Shown in pieces: positions 9,670 through 21,606 of a stretch of DNA of 64,000 nucleotides. Both the position numbers and the translations under genes were made by a program. The DNA lies in assembly GCA_028564705.1 (NCBI GenBank), contig JAPXFQ010000828.1, positions 186,001 through 250,000 on the forward strand, written 5' to 3'. Each line of letters opens with the position of its first letter. Position 1 is the stretch's first letter. The notes beneath the pieces are model-generated. The model had not been told where the DNA came from, did not search any database, and saw only the letters and a program-made list of their open reading frames with translations. The DNA comes from Apricaphanius iberus (Eukaryota > Chordata > Actinopteri > Cyprinodontiformes > Aphaniidae).

Positions 9670-12060
9670 AATATTTGCCGTATGCTTTAAATGATTGGAT
9701 CAGGGACACCAACAACAAGCACTGGATAGAATTTTCTTGCTCCTTAGACTGGTTTTGTGGAAAAAAAAGAACATTTTATTGTCACATGATATCACTGTTT
9801 TCTGATTCAAGCTTTCAAAATCACGGACATCATGAACTCTTCTGTAAATTAATTCCAGCCCTGCAATGTTAGATGGAACTCCAGATCTCTGACATTTATT
9901 ACTGGAAGATGCCGATGTCATTTGGGTTTTCCAGAATTAACAAATAGGTCAGGCAGCTATGTGTTGGGATCTAGCAGGTGGCCACAGACATGGCGCACTG
10001 TGATCTTCGTTAAAGATACATAGGCCGCACTCTGAGCTAATGACTAATTTCGGATATCCTCTAAGATATCTTTTGTAGGTAAATAAAAGGGCACGCCTAC
10101 ATATGTACAATTCATGTGAGCATGGTTGGGGTATTATCACTGTATTTCTCAGTGGAATAAATAATATCCTTAGGCTTTTTTAACTTTTAAGACATCATTA
10201 ACCTTTTGTATGCAGTTCTCTTTCCTTCAAAAACAGTCTGGCTCACTTTGACTTTACAGTAATTTAAGTAGCACAAGCTATTGCCCCCATATTCCCTCTT
10301 TAATTCTCTTTATCTCCTGTGAGGCCTTCTGTGAACATGACTTGAAGCAGCCAAGAAAGTAAACATACTTCAAAGAATTAGAGGTGACAGATTCCAGACA
10401 GTTTTGAATCTATGTAACAAGGTTTTGTGTCCAGGCTGTGGAGCTGATTCTTAGCAGGGGGATGATCTTGTGTTCTGTTTTCACACCGACCCACACACAA
10501 AAAATATTTTTCTAGTTTATGTTTCCTTCCTGTATATATTCATGAAAGAAATTTCAGTCTTTAATAACTTTTATTTCTCTTTCTGTTTGCAATATTCTAG
10601 TTTGCTACTTTTGTTTCTCCTCATTCCTCCAAAAAAGTAGATTAGCTTCATCCATACATAGCGGTCCCGCCACACTTCCATAGAGATCTAAGAATTGTTC
10701 AAGTAAGGCTGTGTCTGGGCAGACATAAATTAGCTTGGGATAAACAATTTAACTATTCTTTTGAAAATCTGTTTCACTGTGTGTTTTGGTGCATTGGTGA
10801 GATTTCATTCTTCAATTTATTAGATATAAACATTGTTTCTCAAAGGTTTGTGACTGATTAGTTATTTTAAATCATGCAACAAGAGATACTCTGTTCCAAC
10901 TAAGTTTTTCCTTTGTTTTTTGGTGCCAAGCTAAACAGAATGACCCGTTAGCTGTGCTGCAAGCAAAAGTAATGTTCTGCATCATTTATCTGCTTGCTTC
11001 TAGTCTTCATAAAAAATAAAGATTGCTACCTACAGAATTCAAAATAGAGATTGGCTTTAAAACAGATATTTTAAACAGCAAAAAAAAATGTTGTATGAAG
11101 CGCTTTTGACACCGCCATGTCAGTATGTCAAGATTCTAAATTAGATTGAGCAGTGTGATGACCAATCCATAACATAGAATAAATTCTCCAAAGGTTATTG
11201 ATCTCTAATTCAGAAAAAGATTTAATGAAATATTACTTCGCCGAAAGAATGTTTTGTCTTCATGTCCGCTTTATATTATGAACTGGTTATTTCAAAACAA
11301 ACCAAAAAGGTGGTAATTAGTCTTAAAGTAATCACAGATAGTTTAAAACTAAATTAGCTTCATTCGCAAAACTCTTAAATAAAAGCCTTGGCCTTTAATA
11401 ACAAAATTTCATACTGAAATGTGACATCAGCAGCTTTCCTGCATAAATGACTCTAGTCCACACCAACTCTGCTACCCCTCGTTCTGAGATATTTGGCTGC
11501 CCAAAACTCACTGGAGCTGAAGATCTATCTTATTGACCCTTCTACAGGAAGTTTTTTAAACTTTCACTATCACTTAGTGCTTTCTTGTAACACCAAAATA
11601 ACTTAAGTAGAGTCTCAGAGTTATCAAGCCATAAGCCTTGGAACCAGGATGGAATGTTTCAGCTCAGAGTGGTATTCACACACATGCAAAGTACGTACTA
11701 TCCCTGGGTGAGGTCAGAGTTCAGTTGTGCTTGAAAGCAGATGATTCAGCAGTTCTTTTTGAGAAGAGGTAGCAGAACTTGTGCAAAACTGAGGCAGACT
11801 ACAAAAAGCAGATACCGCCCTACGCATGTTCACATACTCTGCCACGTCGTTCATCATTTTCGAAAATCCAATTTCAATTAAAGTTCTCCTTCACTGGTGT
11901 TTTTATTAATTTTCCTGTGTTCTCTGGTATGAAAGAATGACATCTGAGTCGGTTTCTGTAAAAAATAAATAATTCCCAGACTGTTTCAGTTTATGCCAGT
12001 TTGGGGGGGAGTAACTGCAACACTATTCTTACGCTGTGTTTACTAAAATCCGTAACATGA
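9670..12060. other. Long unassigned AT-rich interval
   Basis: I found no gene, recognisable exon, transposon end or tandem array here. Confidence 0.4.
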
Positions 12061-12070
12061 GACAAAAATG

Positions 12071-12336
12071 GTGCCGGTATTTAGGCTTAGACGGAGTTTA
12101 CCACCCAGTTTAGGCAGCATTACCAAACAACACCAGACTCCAACTTGGTACTGGCCGCAGCAGGACTCCACCAGCGGAGCTACCACAGTTACAGTCTTCA
12201 GGACGCCACACGCCGCAGGCAGACAGGTATTCGGCGCCACAGTCTCCCTCTTTGCTATGAGTTACTTCTTGATAATTTATTGTCCTCCGCTTAGCAGTAT
12301 GCTTAAATTCAGCGAGTTGTCTCGTCTGATTTGAGC
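12071..12336 (-). pseudogene. Diverged 28S ribosomal RNA fragment (5' end)
   Basis: On the minus strand, starting near 12336, the sequence reads CAAATCAGACGAGACAACTC, then GCTGAATTTAAGCATA and GCTAAGCGGAGGA. This is the universally conserved start of large-subunit rRNA and the site of the ITS4/LR primers. Further on it reads GTGGCG..GAAGAC, then GGTAATGCTGCC, GGGTGGTAAACTCC, TCTAAGCCTAAATACCGGCA, in the right order for the first 300 or so nucleotides of 28S. It has many substitutions, no recognisable 5.8S/ITS2 upstream, and stops at the ACCGGCAC block. So it is a dispersed pseudogene piece, not a functional rDNA unit. Confidence 0.85.
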
Positions 12337-13119
12337 TAATAGTCTGTTCAGAACGAGCGTCACAGCCCCCCCCCCCTTGCACACATACACCACTCTGACG
12401 AGGTAGAGCTCACGGCGGCTACGTAGGACCGGGAGATTTAACCAGCGGTGATTTCAGCTGCTGATATTATAATTCATGGTTTGAAGAGTCGGGTACATTT
12501 GAGAATAGTTAAACATCTCTGGGTGGATGTGGTCACAGATATTAGCTGTTAGCCGAGGTAGTACATTTTCATGGCACATTTTAACACAATACTTGAAAAG
12601 TAAAACACTACTTACAGCATAGGAGCTGGTGTTCCAATGTTTTGACGGAACAGAGCCTTCTTTTAAGTTTAACCTTGAGGAAAAACCCGAACTGGAAGCT
12701 CCGTAGCCTCTAGCAGCTGCAAGAGGCTTGGCTTTCACCTTGCCAAAAACAAGTTCCTGTGGGCGGTCTAAAATTAGGTAGGCAAGGCCATGAATGCTAA
12801 GTAAGCATTATGACGTGTGGTAGTTTTTTCAAAGTCAGGCATTTTCTGGTGTCTTTTCTTTATGTAACGGATTCAGGGATTGGAGTTTGTATAAAATGTT
12901 CATATGCAGCATGCTTTCAGAACACAGAGTGAGTGATTTTAATAAAAGAAAACTCACTTTTTCAAGATTTCGAGTGAAGAAGAACTTTAACAAGAGACTG
13001 TTTTAAAGAAACACATGAAGCCCTCAGTAACATACCATTAAATTTGAAAAAAATAAAAATAAAACTGACCTGCTGACACCGTAGGTGTTTTAGAGAGTGT
13101 GAGAAATGTACATTAGTTC
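12337..13119. other. CpG-containing interval next to the 28S fragment
   Basis: Relatively GC-rich up to about 12760. It includes the possible minus-strand exon at 12616-12756 described separately. The rest is unassigned. Confidence 0.35.
12616..12756 (-). other. Possible unassigned exon
   Basis: On the minus strand a good acceptor (CCCACAG|GAAC) and a good donor (GCT|GTAAGTAG) enclose 141 nt. These form 47 open codons in phase 0 at both ends, beginning ELVFGKVKAKPLAAARGYG. I do not recognise the protein. No partner exon was found, so chance or a transposon exon is possible. Confidence 0.2.
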
Positions 13120-13345
13120 ATTCTCTATATGTGCTAATCCATTCACGGATATGGGGGGGGGGGGGGCTGTATTGTTTCCAGCTGCCATTGTGTGAGAAGA
13201 TGGGTTACACCCTGGACAGATTGCCAGTCCAACACAGGACAACTAACCATGCACACAGTCCCTCCCAGGGCCAAATTAGATCAACTAAGTTTCCTAACAG
13301 TCATACTTTTTGATTGTGGGAAGAGACCAGAGTACCTGGAGAAAA
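13120..13345 (-). repeat. Dispersed teleost repeat, second copy
   Basis: Contains GGGTTACACCCTGGACAGATT, then GCCAGTCC, CCATGCACAC and a closing GAGAAAACCCATGCATGC. This is the same family as 8137-8265 and extends further. A G15 run sits at 13149-13165. Confidence 0.6.
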
Positions 13346-14488
13346 CCCATGCATGCTTGATGAAAGCGTGTTGTTTATTTGCACTTCCGTATCTTGTCAC
13401 TTCCCGAGGGAATGTGCGAGTACAGAGTACAGGGTTCGTTGCAAATAAATGTGAAATTGCATAATCTGGACAGCTTAGTCCAATTTATGAAATTCCAGTT
13501 CAGTTCAATTTAAGTCGGACTAAGGTGTGTTCATCATTTCAAACATAATAACAAATTTTATTTTGCTGCATGTAAACACACAGTTATCTAGAGAGAGAAA
13601 ACAGGAAATCATTAGGTTTGGAAAGCAGTTAAATTGTTAGCAGACCTGCAGACAACAATGAGCCAACATTGTACAGTAATGCTCTCAGAAGAGCTACAGT
13701 GTTACGTCAGGATCTTGCACATTGAAATCTAAAAGACAATCGTGATCACCTCCTCCCATATTTACAAACTGTAGCGTCACTAGCGTCCCACTTGAACTCC
13801 ATAGCAACAATTAGCAGGCAACTGTCTATTTACTCATATTTCCTCATAAAATAAACCACACATTGCATTTTTCCTAACAAGTAAATCTCACCAGATCCCA
13901 TTCAACTCACAACAACACCGGGTAATAAAATGAACTGCTGTATCTCAATAAGAGCATCGCCGTGAACACTGCACACCTCGACACTGCATATTAGCTGACA
14001 CTAGCTAGTAGCTATTAGGTAAGCTACAGTGAAACTGTAGAAGGCAGATTAATATTATGTTATACTGTTAGGATGAATCTTTATATAACTAGATTCCACA
14101 TTACAAGATCTCCCCCATTAGCAAGGAATGTTTGATACGGCCAAAGGACTGTTTGTGCGAAGATCTGGCAGAACATCGACTTACTGAGGATTTCAAAGAA
14201 AACATTAGTTAAAATCTGATAGGGGTCAACATGACCTGGCTCCAGTCTAGGAAAGCACAGCTCGAATCCATCACTTAAGCACCGCACTTGTGTGTATGCA
14301 AGACGCGCACGCTTCCCCGTGCGCAGAGAAGTACTTAAGAATCTGTACACCCCATTTTAGAGAGGACCACTGTTTTCTGCACATTAGCTTGTTTCTCTGA
14401 GCCAGCTGGAGCTGAGAGATGTTGAGCTGCAGTAAATAAAGAGTCACTAGAAAGCAGCTACTCACTGTTACTAATAATTTATGTTATA
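13346..14488. other. Unassigned sequence
   Basis: Scattered GCTAGC-type motifs and short open frames but nothing recognisable. The minus-strand frame at 14081-14350 has no known motif. Confidence 0.35.
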
Positions 14489-15194
14489 GGGAGCTTAAGT
14501 CTCCTCCCCTTCCGGTTGGCCCATGGGTCCCCTGGCCGAAAAAATAATGAATGGAAGTCAGTGGAGCAATAAAAAGTTATTTTCTGGTCCGCTTTGTCTT
14601 ACGTCCTGAATCACAGATTTTTTGTACCTCAGTTTAAATGATAACTGCTGATGTACATTTCGACTGTGTTTGTCAAGTTATTTGGAATGTATTTAATTGT
14701 AAAAATTCCTAGTTAAAATGCTTACAAATGACAAGTCAGAAGTTGCATGTATTTCGTCATGCAGCTAACGGGAGCTAACACTAGCTATAGCATGTAAAAC
14801 ACTCACCAAGAGCTTGTAGAGCTTCTCCTGCATGCTGGCTCTCACTCTACCGACTGCTTTACCCCCCACTTAGCTGCCACTTCCACATGGTCAGATTTAT
14901 AGTGGTTTTCTCTAGGTTTAATGCTCATTCCTTCGTTCTGGAGGCTACGGCCCATTGTCTCTTTCTTCTTCTGCAGTTGTAGTTCGCTTAGGGTTTTTAC
15001 ACAAAGCTTAAAGTAACTTTTCCCGCCGTTTGAAAATCAGAATTTTCTCTGCATCAAAAATTACTTCAAAATTCACAAATCAGATGTTCGATCCATGGCA
15101 CATTTCAAACGGGATCAAAAAATAACTTGTATCGCTCCATTGTCTATTATTTTTTTTTTTGGTGGTACGGGACCATGACGTGACTTAGACTCCC
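14489..15194. mobile_element. Non-autonomous DNA element with ~110-bp inverted ends
   Basis: The left end (GGGAGCTTAAGTC ... AATAATGAATGG ... GGAGCAATAAAAAGTTATTT) is matched by the reverse complement of the right end (GGGGAGTCTAAGTC ... AATAATAGACAATGG ... GGAGCGATACAAGTTATTT). The inverted arms are about 110 bp and imperfect. No transposase is visible in the 500-bp centre. I cannot name the superfamily. Confidence 0.55.
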
Positions 15195-15864
15195 CATTTA
15201 TTTAAACAAGGTTTTTACACTTATAAGTGTAACAATTTATTGTAAATACAATAATAATGTAAATAAATTATTTCAATTTGGCCATTAATGCGTAATGCGA
15301 TACATTATAGAAGAATAATGGAAATTGCATCACTTATATGTTTTTTGAAATAAGATTTACTGTAAAAAAAAATAATGAATAAAACCAATAAACATAGGCT
15401 AGACTGGGCTAAACATAGCATAGGGCTTTGTACTGTAAGTAAATAAAATAAAAATGTAAACATTAGAAAACTTTCCAAAAATATTAAGAAATTAGTTTAT
15501 CTCTGACCTTTTCTTGTAATAAGTTTCCTGACTCATATACAGAACACCACTAGAGAGACCAGTTGTAAAAATTATGAAATGTTTATTGAAACAAAATGAT
15601 GAAATGATGATGGGAACACTGTGAAATGAGATGAAAGAGAAAAGAACTGCAATGGAAATGGTCCAAGGGTGAGGAAATTGAATCGTTGGCAATAGATAGA
15701 CCTATTGGGTTGATGGTGGTTTAGCACCAGGGAGGGAGAGCTAGGAGTCCGGTAGTTGTAGGAGATGTGGAGATCGGAGCAAGGAGTGAGCATGGAGAGC
15801 GAGAAGGCAGAGCATGTAGGTGGAGGATGCATCACGGACTTTAACGCTCAGGCACCGAGGTCTG
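15195..15864. other. Unassigned sequence, purine-rich in its second half
   Basis: From about 15590 the plus strand is markedly G/A-rich. No repeat or gene recognised. Confidence 0.35.
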
Positions 15865-16675
15865 ATGCTGCGTTCAGACCAAGGGCTTTGTCAACGTCAG
15901 GCAAAGCTCACAAAGCATCTAGTTTGATGCTTCTGTGTTGAAGCTTGCAAAGTCTGCCTGCAAAGTCTGAGCAAAAAAGAGCGCATGGGCGGGGCTTCTT
16001 CTGTTGCTGTACGTTCTGAACTATGGCGGATAGTATTGAGAGAGTGCCTTGGCTTTATTTGCTGAATAAAGCTAGACAACGTCGACTTTGGCAACATCAG
16101 CGCCGTTTGTGGATACACCCTATTCTACGGATGCGTTCTGAGTGTGGGGAGTTTAACCATTAGCTCCAGGATCTACGTATGGATGAGGTTCGCTTTCAGC
16201 TGTACTTCCGTCTGTCCCGTTCCCAGTTTGACGACCTCCTGGGCTGCATCGGAGCTCGAATCTCCTACCAGGACACCAACTACAGGCGCTCTATTCCTCC
16301 TGAAGAGCAACTGTCCATCTGTCTTCAGTAAGTGTTATTTATGATTTTTAAATCTGTGTTTTCTAGACTTAAATGTAGGTTTTTCCTGCTCCCGCTAGAT
16401 TCAAAATATGTGTAGTGACATCTCTACAATTATAAGCTCTAATTGGTTAATGCGCCGCTTCAGGGCCGTCAGCACCGTCCAAAGTTCAACTAGCTGAACT
16501 TCTGCGTTGCTGGCTTTATGAGCTTTGAAGCATGAAAAGCTGGAAAAGTTTACGGAGCCAAAGCTCACAAAGTGCCGCAGAGACCGTGACGCTCCTCCAA
16601 GGGCCTCCGCCATAGACTTAACATGTAATCGTGACGTTGGTGAAGCTGACAAAGCCCTTGGTCTGAATGCACCAT
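15865..16675 (+). mobile_element. PIF/Harbinger transposon, internally deleted
   Basis: The termini are inverted repeats of about 30 bp (ATGCTGCGTTCAGACC left, ATGGTGCATTCAGACC inverted right, both followed by AAGGGCTTTGTCA). Between them, at about 16165-16327 on the plus strand, lies an open frame reading RMDEVRFQLYFRLSRSQFDD and then DTNYRRSIPPEEQLSICL. This is a conserved N-terminal part of Harbinger transposases. It stops at a TTCA|GTAAGT donor where these genes often have an intron. The catalytic DDE part is missing. The 3-bp target duplication is not clear. Confidence 0.7.
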
Positions 16676-17544
16676 GACAGACAGGTCCTTAAATAATTAT
16701 TCTATATGCTCAATGAGCTGCATCTGTGCAGGTGAAGCAGGTTGGCTCCACCCCCAGCTTGATGGACAGGTCCTCAGCTCTGCCAGGACCTCCGGAATTT
16801 TCAATCAATGGTAATCTCTAATACATCGTTGAAAAAAAAAATGTACAGAATACTTTGGACAATCTGCGGTTTTAGACTTTTGTGTGTTTGTGTTTGAATC
16901 TTCTTTGTTCTGGTTGAATTTCAGCAATATTCTTTAAATTGACAGAGTTTACTTATAAACTGTTCAACATCTTTATCACCGGTGAAGTACACTTGCTGGA
17001 GTAAGATTACATTGTAAAGCCTTACCTCTTAGGGTTCAACACTTGTCACAGACTCTTGAGGTTACAGATTTTTAAAAATTATAGTCTAGGCTGGCATAAA
17101 CAATAGGCTTTGGGAAGGAGGACAGTCTCATGTGCCTATCTTGGACAAAAAGTTTTTTTCATAACACAACCTTTTAAATTAGCTCAGTGATTTATTGCAT
17201 TTCTAAAGCATGTATTGTAATCTTGACATTGTTTTTCTCTTCTGGTAGTGTTTCATGGTATTCTTTTTCTTCCAGTTGATCCCTTCGGGAGTCAAAACAT
17301 TTGATCCTTCACGTACATCTCATCCTATCCATAAAAAGTCCTCCTACGTCAAATCAGCCCTCTGCATAGTTTCTTTTACCACATCCATGAACCTGGCAAC
17401 TCAATATTTAATATCCTTTGTTCAACACATCAGCATTCATCGCTCATGTCCAAAAGCCTTAAAACTTTGTTTGGTAGCCATGCATGGTGCCATTTTTTTT
17501 TCTGGAGCTATATAGAACTTCCCTAAAACAATTTCACTCCAAAG
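16676..17544. other. Unassigned sequence
   Basis: AT-rich, nothing recognised. Open frames here lack any known motif. Confidence 0.35.
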
Positions 17545-17735
17545 TCATCCATCCAGCCATCCAGCCATTTTGGACATATCCCCAGTCCATTACAGGACAA
17601 ACAACCCTGGGAGCTGATAATCAATTTAAAGAATTGCAAACAACCCAAATACATGATAATGGTCAGTGCCCAGAGAGAACCCATGCACATAGAAGATGCT
17701 AACTGATGTAGCAGGACCACAGGCTGGAATTTGTA
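17545..17735 (-). repeat. Dispersed teleost repeat, third copy (diverged)
   Basis: CATCCAGCCATTTTGGAC, CCCCAGTCCATTACAGGACA and AGAGAACCCATGCACA follow the block order of the copies at 8137 and 13120. Confidence 0.5.
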
Positions 17736-18261
17736 CCTTGGAGTGTTTTGATGCACAGCAACAGTGTTAACGGTTACACAAACCAAGTTTTGTTAATCAT
17801 ATTATTATCTTAATATATAGCTATAATTATGTTACATACAGTACAATAATATTATAGCCCAGTTCAGTGATCTTGCATGAATTGGATAAAGAAAAAAAAT
17901 CTGTCTGGAAAGACTTGGAGCTATATCATAAAAAAAAACAAAAACAAACAAAAAAACATGGAAACCTGTAAAATGATTGGCACTAAATAAGAGGAGGGCT
18001 TTATGCTGTAATGCTACATAAGATTTTTGCATTGATCGTTAAGGTTAAAATTTTAATAAAATACCAACAAAGACAGATTTTCTTTTTAAAACTGCTTCTT
18101 ATATTACATTGTTTCATTATCTTTTGAAACATGTCTGTCTGTCAAAAATACATTTCTTGGATGAATGGAAAGGACTTTTGTTAAGTATGAACTTTGTTAT
18201 AGATATTGGTATAATCCTTTTGTCACTGCTTAGCAACACTTCTAGGACACCAGTGTATCTC

Positions 18262-18350
18262 AGTACTTACTTCAATGTGTAAATGTGAGGGTATTTGTGA
18301 GTGAAAATAGGTGAATGTGGCTCCAGTGTAAAGCGCTATAAGTGGTCAGT
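18262..18350 (+). repeat. SINE 3' fragment
   Basis: GGTGAATGTGGCTCCAGTGT followed by AAAGCGCTATAAGTGGTCAGTA is the 3' body of the SINE that is complete at 20032-20233. The tRNA-like head is absent. Confidence 0.5.
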
Positions 18351-18489
18351 ATGACAAAAAATTCAAAATTTAAATTAAGTCCAGTTACATTTGACGCCCT
18401 CTCTTTACCCAAAATTTCCCAGCATCAAAACTAAAGGTATTTGCTTGTTTGGTTTCACAGACTTTTGAACGTTAGCGACTTTCTATTCT

Positions 18490-18960
18490 TATATCATAGA
18501 GTTTATTATGATGACAATCCATCCTTTACAGTGATAACAGTTTCAATGTTTTTGGGGAGGCTTTCCACAAGTGTTAGAAAAGTGATTATGGAAGAGTATT
18601 TATGAGGGTAGACACTGATTTTGGATGAGAAGTCCTGGCTTGCAGTCTCTGCTTCTATTCATCCTAGAAGATGTTATATGAAGCCAAGGTCAGAGGCCTT
18701 GTTCTTGGGCAAATTTAAAGACCAAATGACATTTAAAGGATTGAGTGTTTTGTTATGCAAACGTTGGCTTTGATTTTACATTGTCCACCACTCTTATGGC
18801 CAAATCTACTTTGTGGACTTATTTGTAGCGAGGAAATTTCATGATGGGACTTATTGATCAGGTAGCATATTGTCAGCCTTGAATTCTCTTAGCTCTTTCC
18901 AGAGACAGATTCCTTATTAACGGATGAAGTGTTTGGAACACAAAAATTCAATGATTGTGT
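18490..18960. mobile_element. Degenerate DNA-transposon repeat common in fish
   Basis: CTTTCCACAAG, GACACTGATTTTGGATGAGA, AGTCTCTGCT and a closing AATTCAATGATTGTG match, in order, a widespread teleost repeat. I know it only by sight and cannot assign its superfamily. No coding. Confidence 0.4.
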
Positions 18961-19435
18961 TGCTAAGCAGTGAAGAAAATTAACACATTTGGCACTGGAT
19001 CCTTTATATTTGAAAAAATTATGGACCACAGCCACCAGCAAATAGCTAATATCTCAGAATGAAAACCAAAACACATTCAACATGATTTTTATCATAAAAA
19101 AAAAGATGAGTAAAAATTTAAAAATAGTAAACGCTCTCTTCCCTGCTACACATTGCTGATCTCTTCGTCTTTCTACTGTACTTCCCTCCTGTTTTGGATC
19201 ACCTTTTGTTTCCCAGGCTCCAGTGCCTGTTGTTGTAAGTTCATCTTTATTTTTTTCATTTAAAAGCCTATGTCATGCAAAATCAAGTATTTTGAATTTT
19301 CATCCATCTGGTATTGCAATTTTGTCATAAGAAAACACACTGGAGTGTTTTTTGTCTTATTTCAGGCATGTCAGAGTAATCCTCCTGAATCCTGCTGCAG
19401 CTGCATCGCCCTCTCCTGGAAAACGACTGAGTGGC

Positions 19436-19580
19436 AGTGTTGGGAATCTTACATTAACAAAGTAATTGGTTATAGTTACAATTTACTTTTTCCAAAAAAT
19501 AATTGAGTTAGTAACTCAGTTCCTACACTGTAAAGGTAACTGGGTATTTAGCAAAGTAACCGTAGCATTATTTTTATGTT
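19436..19580 (+). repeat. hAT-type MITE end
   Basis: CAGTGTTGGGAA followed by alternating AAGTAATTGGTTATAGTTAC and GAGTTAGTAACTCAGTTCCT is the characteristic start of a fish hAT MITE. The far end is missing. Confidence 0.5.
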
Positions 19581-20031
19581 CTATAAAGCAGTCATGTTTT
19601 ATAATATTTGTAACTTCAAATATTTGTATTACTTAATGACCAATAAAAAAACATAATGTACAGTATTTTAGAAGATTTGGTATTTGAAATTGACCTATTG
19701 AGATAAGGTGTATGCAGAAAAGAAAAAAAAAACATACAAAGTAAATATTGGTCATTCATTTTCACACACTTTTAATTGTGCAAAAGTCAAAATGCTTGAA
19801 AGAATGGAAAAATATGTTTGTTTTTTATTATACAAAAAAAGATTAAATGTTTGTTTTTCTCAAATAACACATATTTTAATCTATGATGCATTTAAAGATG
19901 GCTCAGTAAAACGCAATGCCATATAAAAACACATATCTTTCATTTCAAGCAATACTGGCTAGTTTGTTTAAAACAAAGCAGATACGGTTAAAAAAATAAC
20001 TCTCCAACTTAAGGGGGGCTTTGACTCAGTC

Positions 20032-20233
20032 ATGGTAAATGGACTGAACTTATATAGCGCTTTTCTAGTCTTACTGACCACTCAAAGCGCTTTACATTGA
20101 AGCCACATTCACCCATGTAGGTTAAGTGCCTTGCCCAGGGGCACATCGACATGTGACTGGAAGAAGCTTGATTTGAACCTACGACCCTCTGATTGCAGGC
20201 CAACTACTCTACCACTGAGCCACAGTCGCCCAC
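20032..20233 (-). repeat. tRNA-derived SINE (apparently full length)
   Basis: On the minus strand it starts with GTGGCTCAGTGGTAGAGTAG (A box) and has a B box at GGTTCAAATC about 50 bp on. A body follows with GGGCAAGGCACTTAACC and AAAGCGCTTTGAGTGG, then a 3' end AAAAGCGCTATATAAGTTCA. Such elements are transcribed by RNA polymerase III and mobilised by a partner LINE. No long A tail is visible. Confidence 0.75.
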
Positions 20234-20544
20234 CAACCCATAATGGGCTAGAAACGCCTATGATTATGACAGACATTGCTCAAATTCCTTGATTTATAGG
20301 GGTTAGGGAAAACTTCATAATTTTAGGTTTATACCACAGCAAAACCTTTTACTTTAATCTTTCTGAAAAAAAGAGGCAATGTTTTCCAATTAAATCTTTT
20401 TAAAAGTTTTAAAAAATAGGAATTTTAAGTTGGGAATGCATGGGGTAAGAAGGAATAGCCAAAAAAAAAAAAAAAGGAAAGAAAAAGTTAGACTGCATAA
20501 ATGTTGTATTTTTATAGGTTTTGTGACCACAGTGGCCTTTATTT

Positions 20545-20675
20545 GACAGATCATGCACAGAGGAGGGACAAGATGCCGCTTGGGGGACGGCACTCAAACC
20601 CAGGACAGCCACATCAAGGACTTGGATTTCATGGGACCCCTGCACTAACCACTTCACTACACAATGCCCCCAAAC
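20545..20675 (-). repeat. tRNA-like dispersed repeat
   Basis: Minus-strand copy of the family at 9570-9665. It contains GAAGTGGTTAGTGCAGGGGT and GGGTTTGAGTGCC (A- and B-box-like). Confidence 0.5.
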
Positions 20676-21077
20676 GTGTTGTACTTAAATAACAAATTCA
20701 TCAAAAGATGTATTTACCATAATTAATTTTAATTATTTTTTCTAAAGTTATTCTTTTTAAAGATAGATGAAGTAAATAATAAGAAATTTAATGAATTTGA
20801 AAATTCAAAATATTTCATTACAAATTATTAAATCAGTGGCAATGGGACTGTGGCTGGACAGTGACCTGGAGCTTCACTCTCCCCATTCCATCTTTTATTT
20901 GTTCTTTTTCTTCGTAGATTTGTGTGGACTGTTGGCAAACAATGTCCCAGTGCAATACTGCCACCACTGGCTTGGAGTGTGGACTAGAATGTTGGAGTGC
21001 ATTAACTTGTCCAATCACATTTTGTTGTGGTTTTTAATACACCACTTCAATTCCAGTGTTAACTAAGCATGATTGTA

Positions 21078-21606
21078 AATTCAATTAAAATTCAATTCAC
21101 TATTATATATATAGCGCCAGTTCACAACAAATGTCATCTCAAGGCACTTTACAACAAAAGTAATCTCAATACAATTATTCAAACATTCCAATCATTTAAG
21201 TTTTCTATGTAAGGAATCCCAGCAGATTGTGTTGAGTCATCAGCGTGAGGTTGTGCCCGGATCATGCAGACTCCAACCTCAGCAACCCTCATCCTGAGCA
21301 AGCATGTAGCGACAGTGGAGAGGAAAAGCTCCCCTTTAACAGGAAGAAACCTCTGGCAGAGCCTGGCTCAGTACAAGCGGTCATCTGCCACAACCTACTG
21401 GGGGTCTGAGAAGACAGAGAAGAGACAGCATGGAGGATTCTCTGTGACTTTGGGCATCAACTGGAACAACGCTCCCCATCCAGCAGGGGGCTTTATAGCT
21501 AAGCAGGGTACTAGACCGGGTGGAGAAAAACACTGAGAGAAAACTGGGTTAACAATTGCATTAACATCAGAAAAAATATATCTGGAGAGTAGTAGAAAAG
21601 AAAAGT
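21078..21606 (-). mobile_element. 5'-truncated LINE, 3' UTR only
   Basis: The left edge, TATATATAGCGCCAGTTCAC then AACAAATGTCATCTCAAGGC, is the reverse complement of the family tail. The remaining blocks (AGCAAGCATGTAGCGACAGT, AGAAACCTCTGGCAGAGCC, CGGTCATCTGCC) match those at 55600-55740, next to a reverse transcriptase remnant. This links the block to a LINE 3' UTR. No coding remains here. Confidence 0.7.

Noticed and set aside
20032..20233. tRNA gene candidates (also at 9570 and 25446)
   Set aside because: A and B boxes are present, but the sequences do not close into a cloverleaf and continue into SINE bodies.
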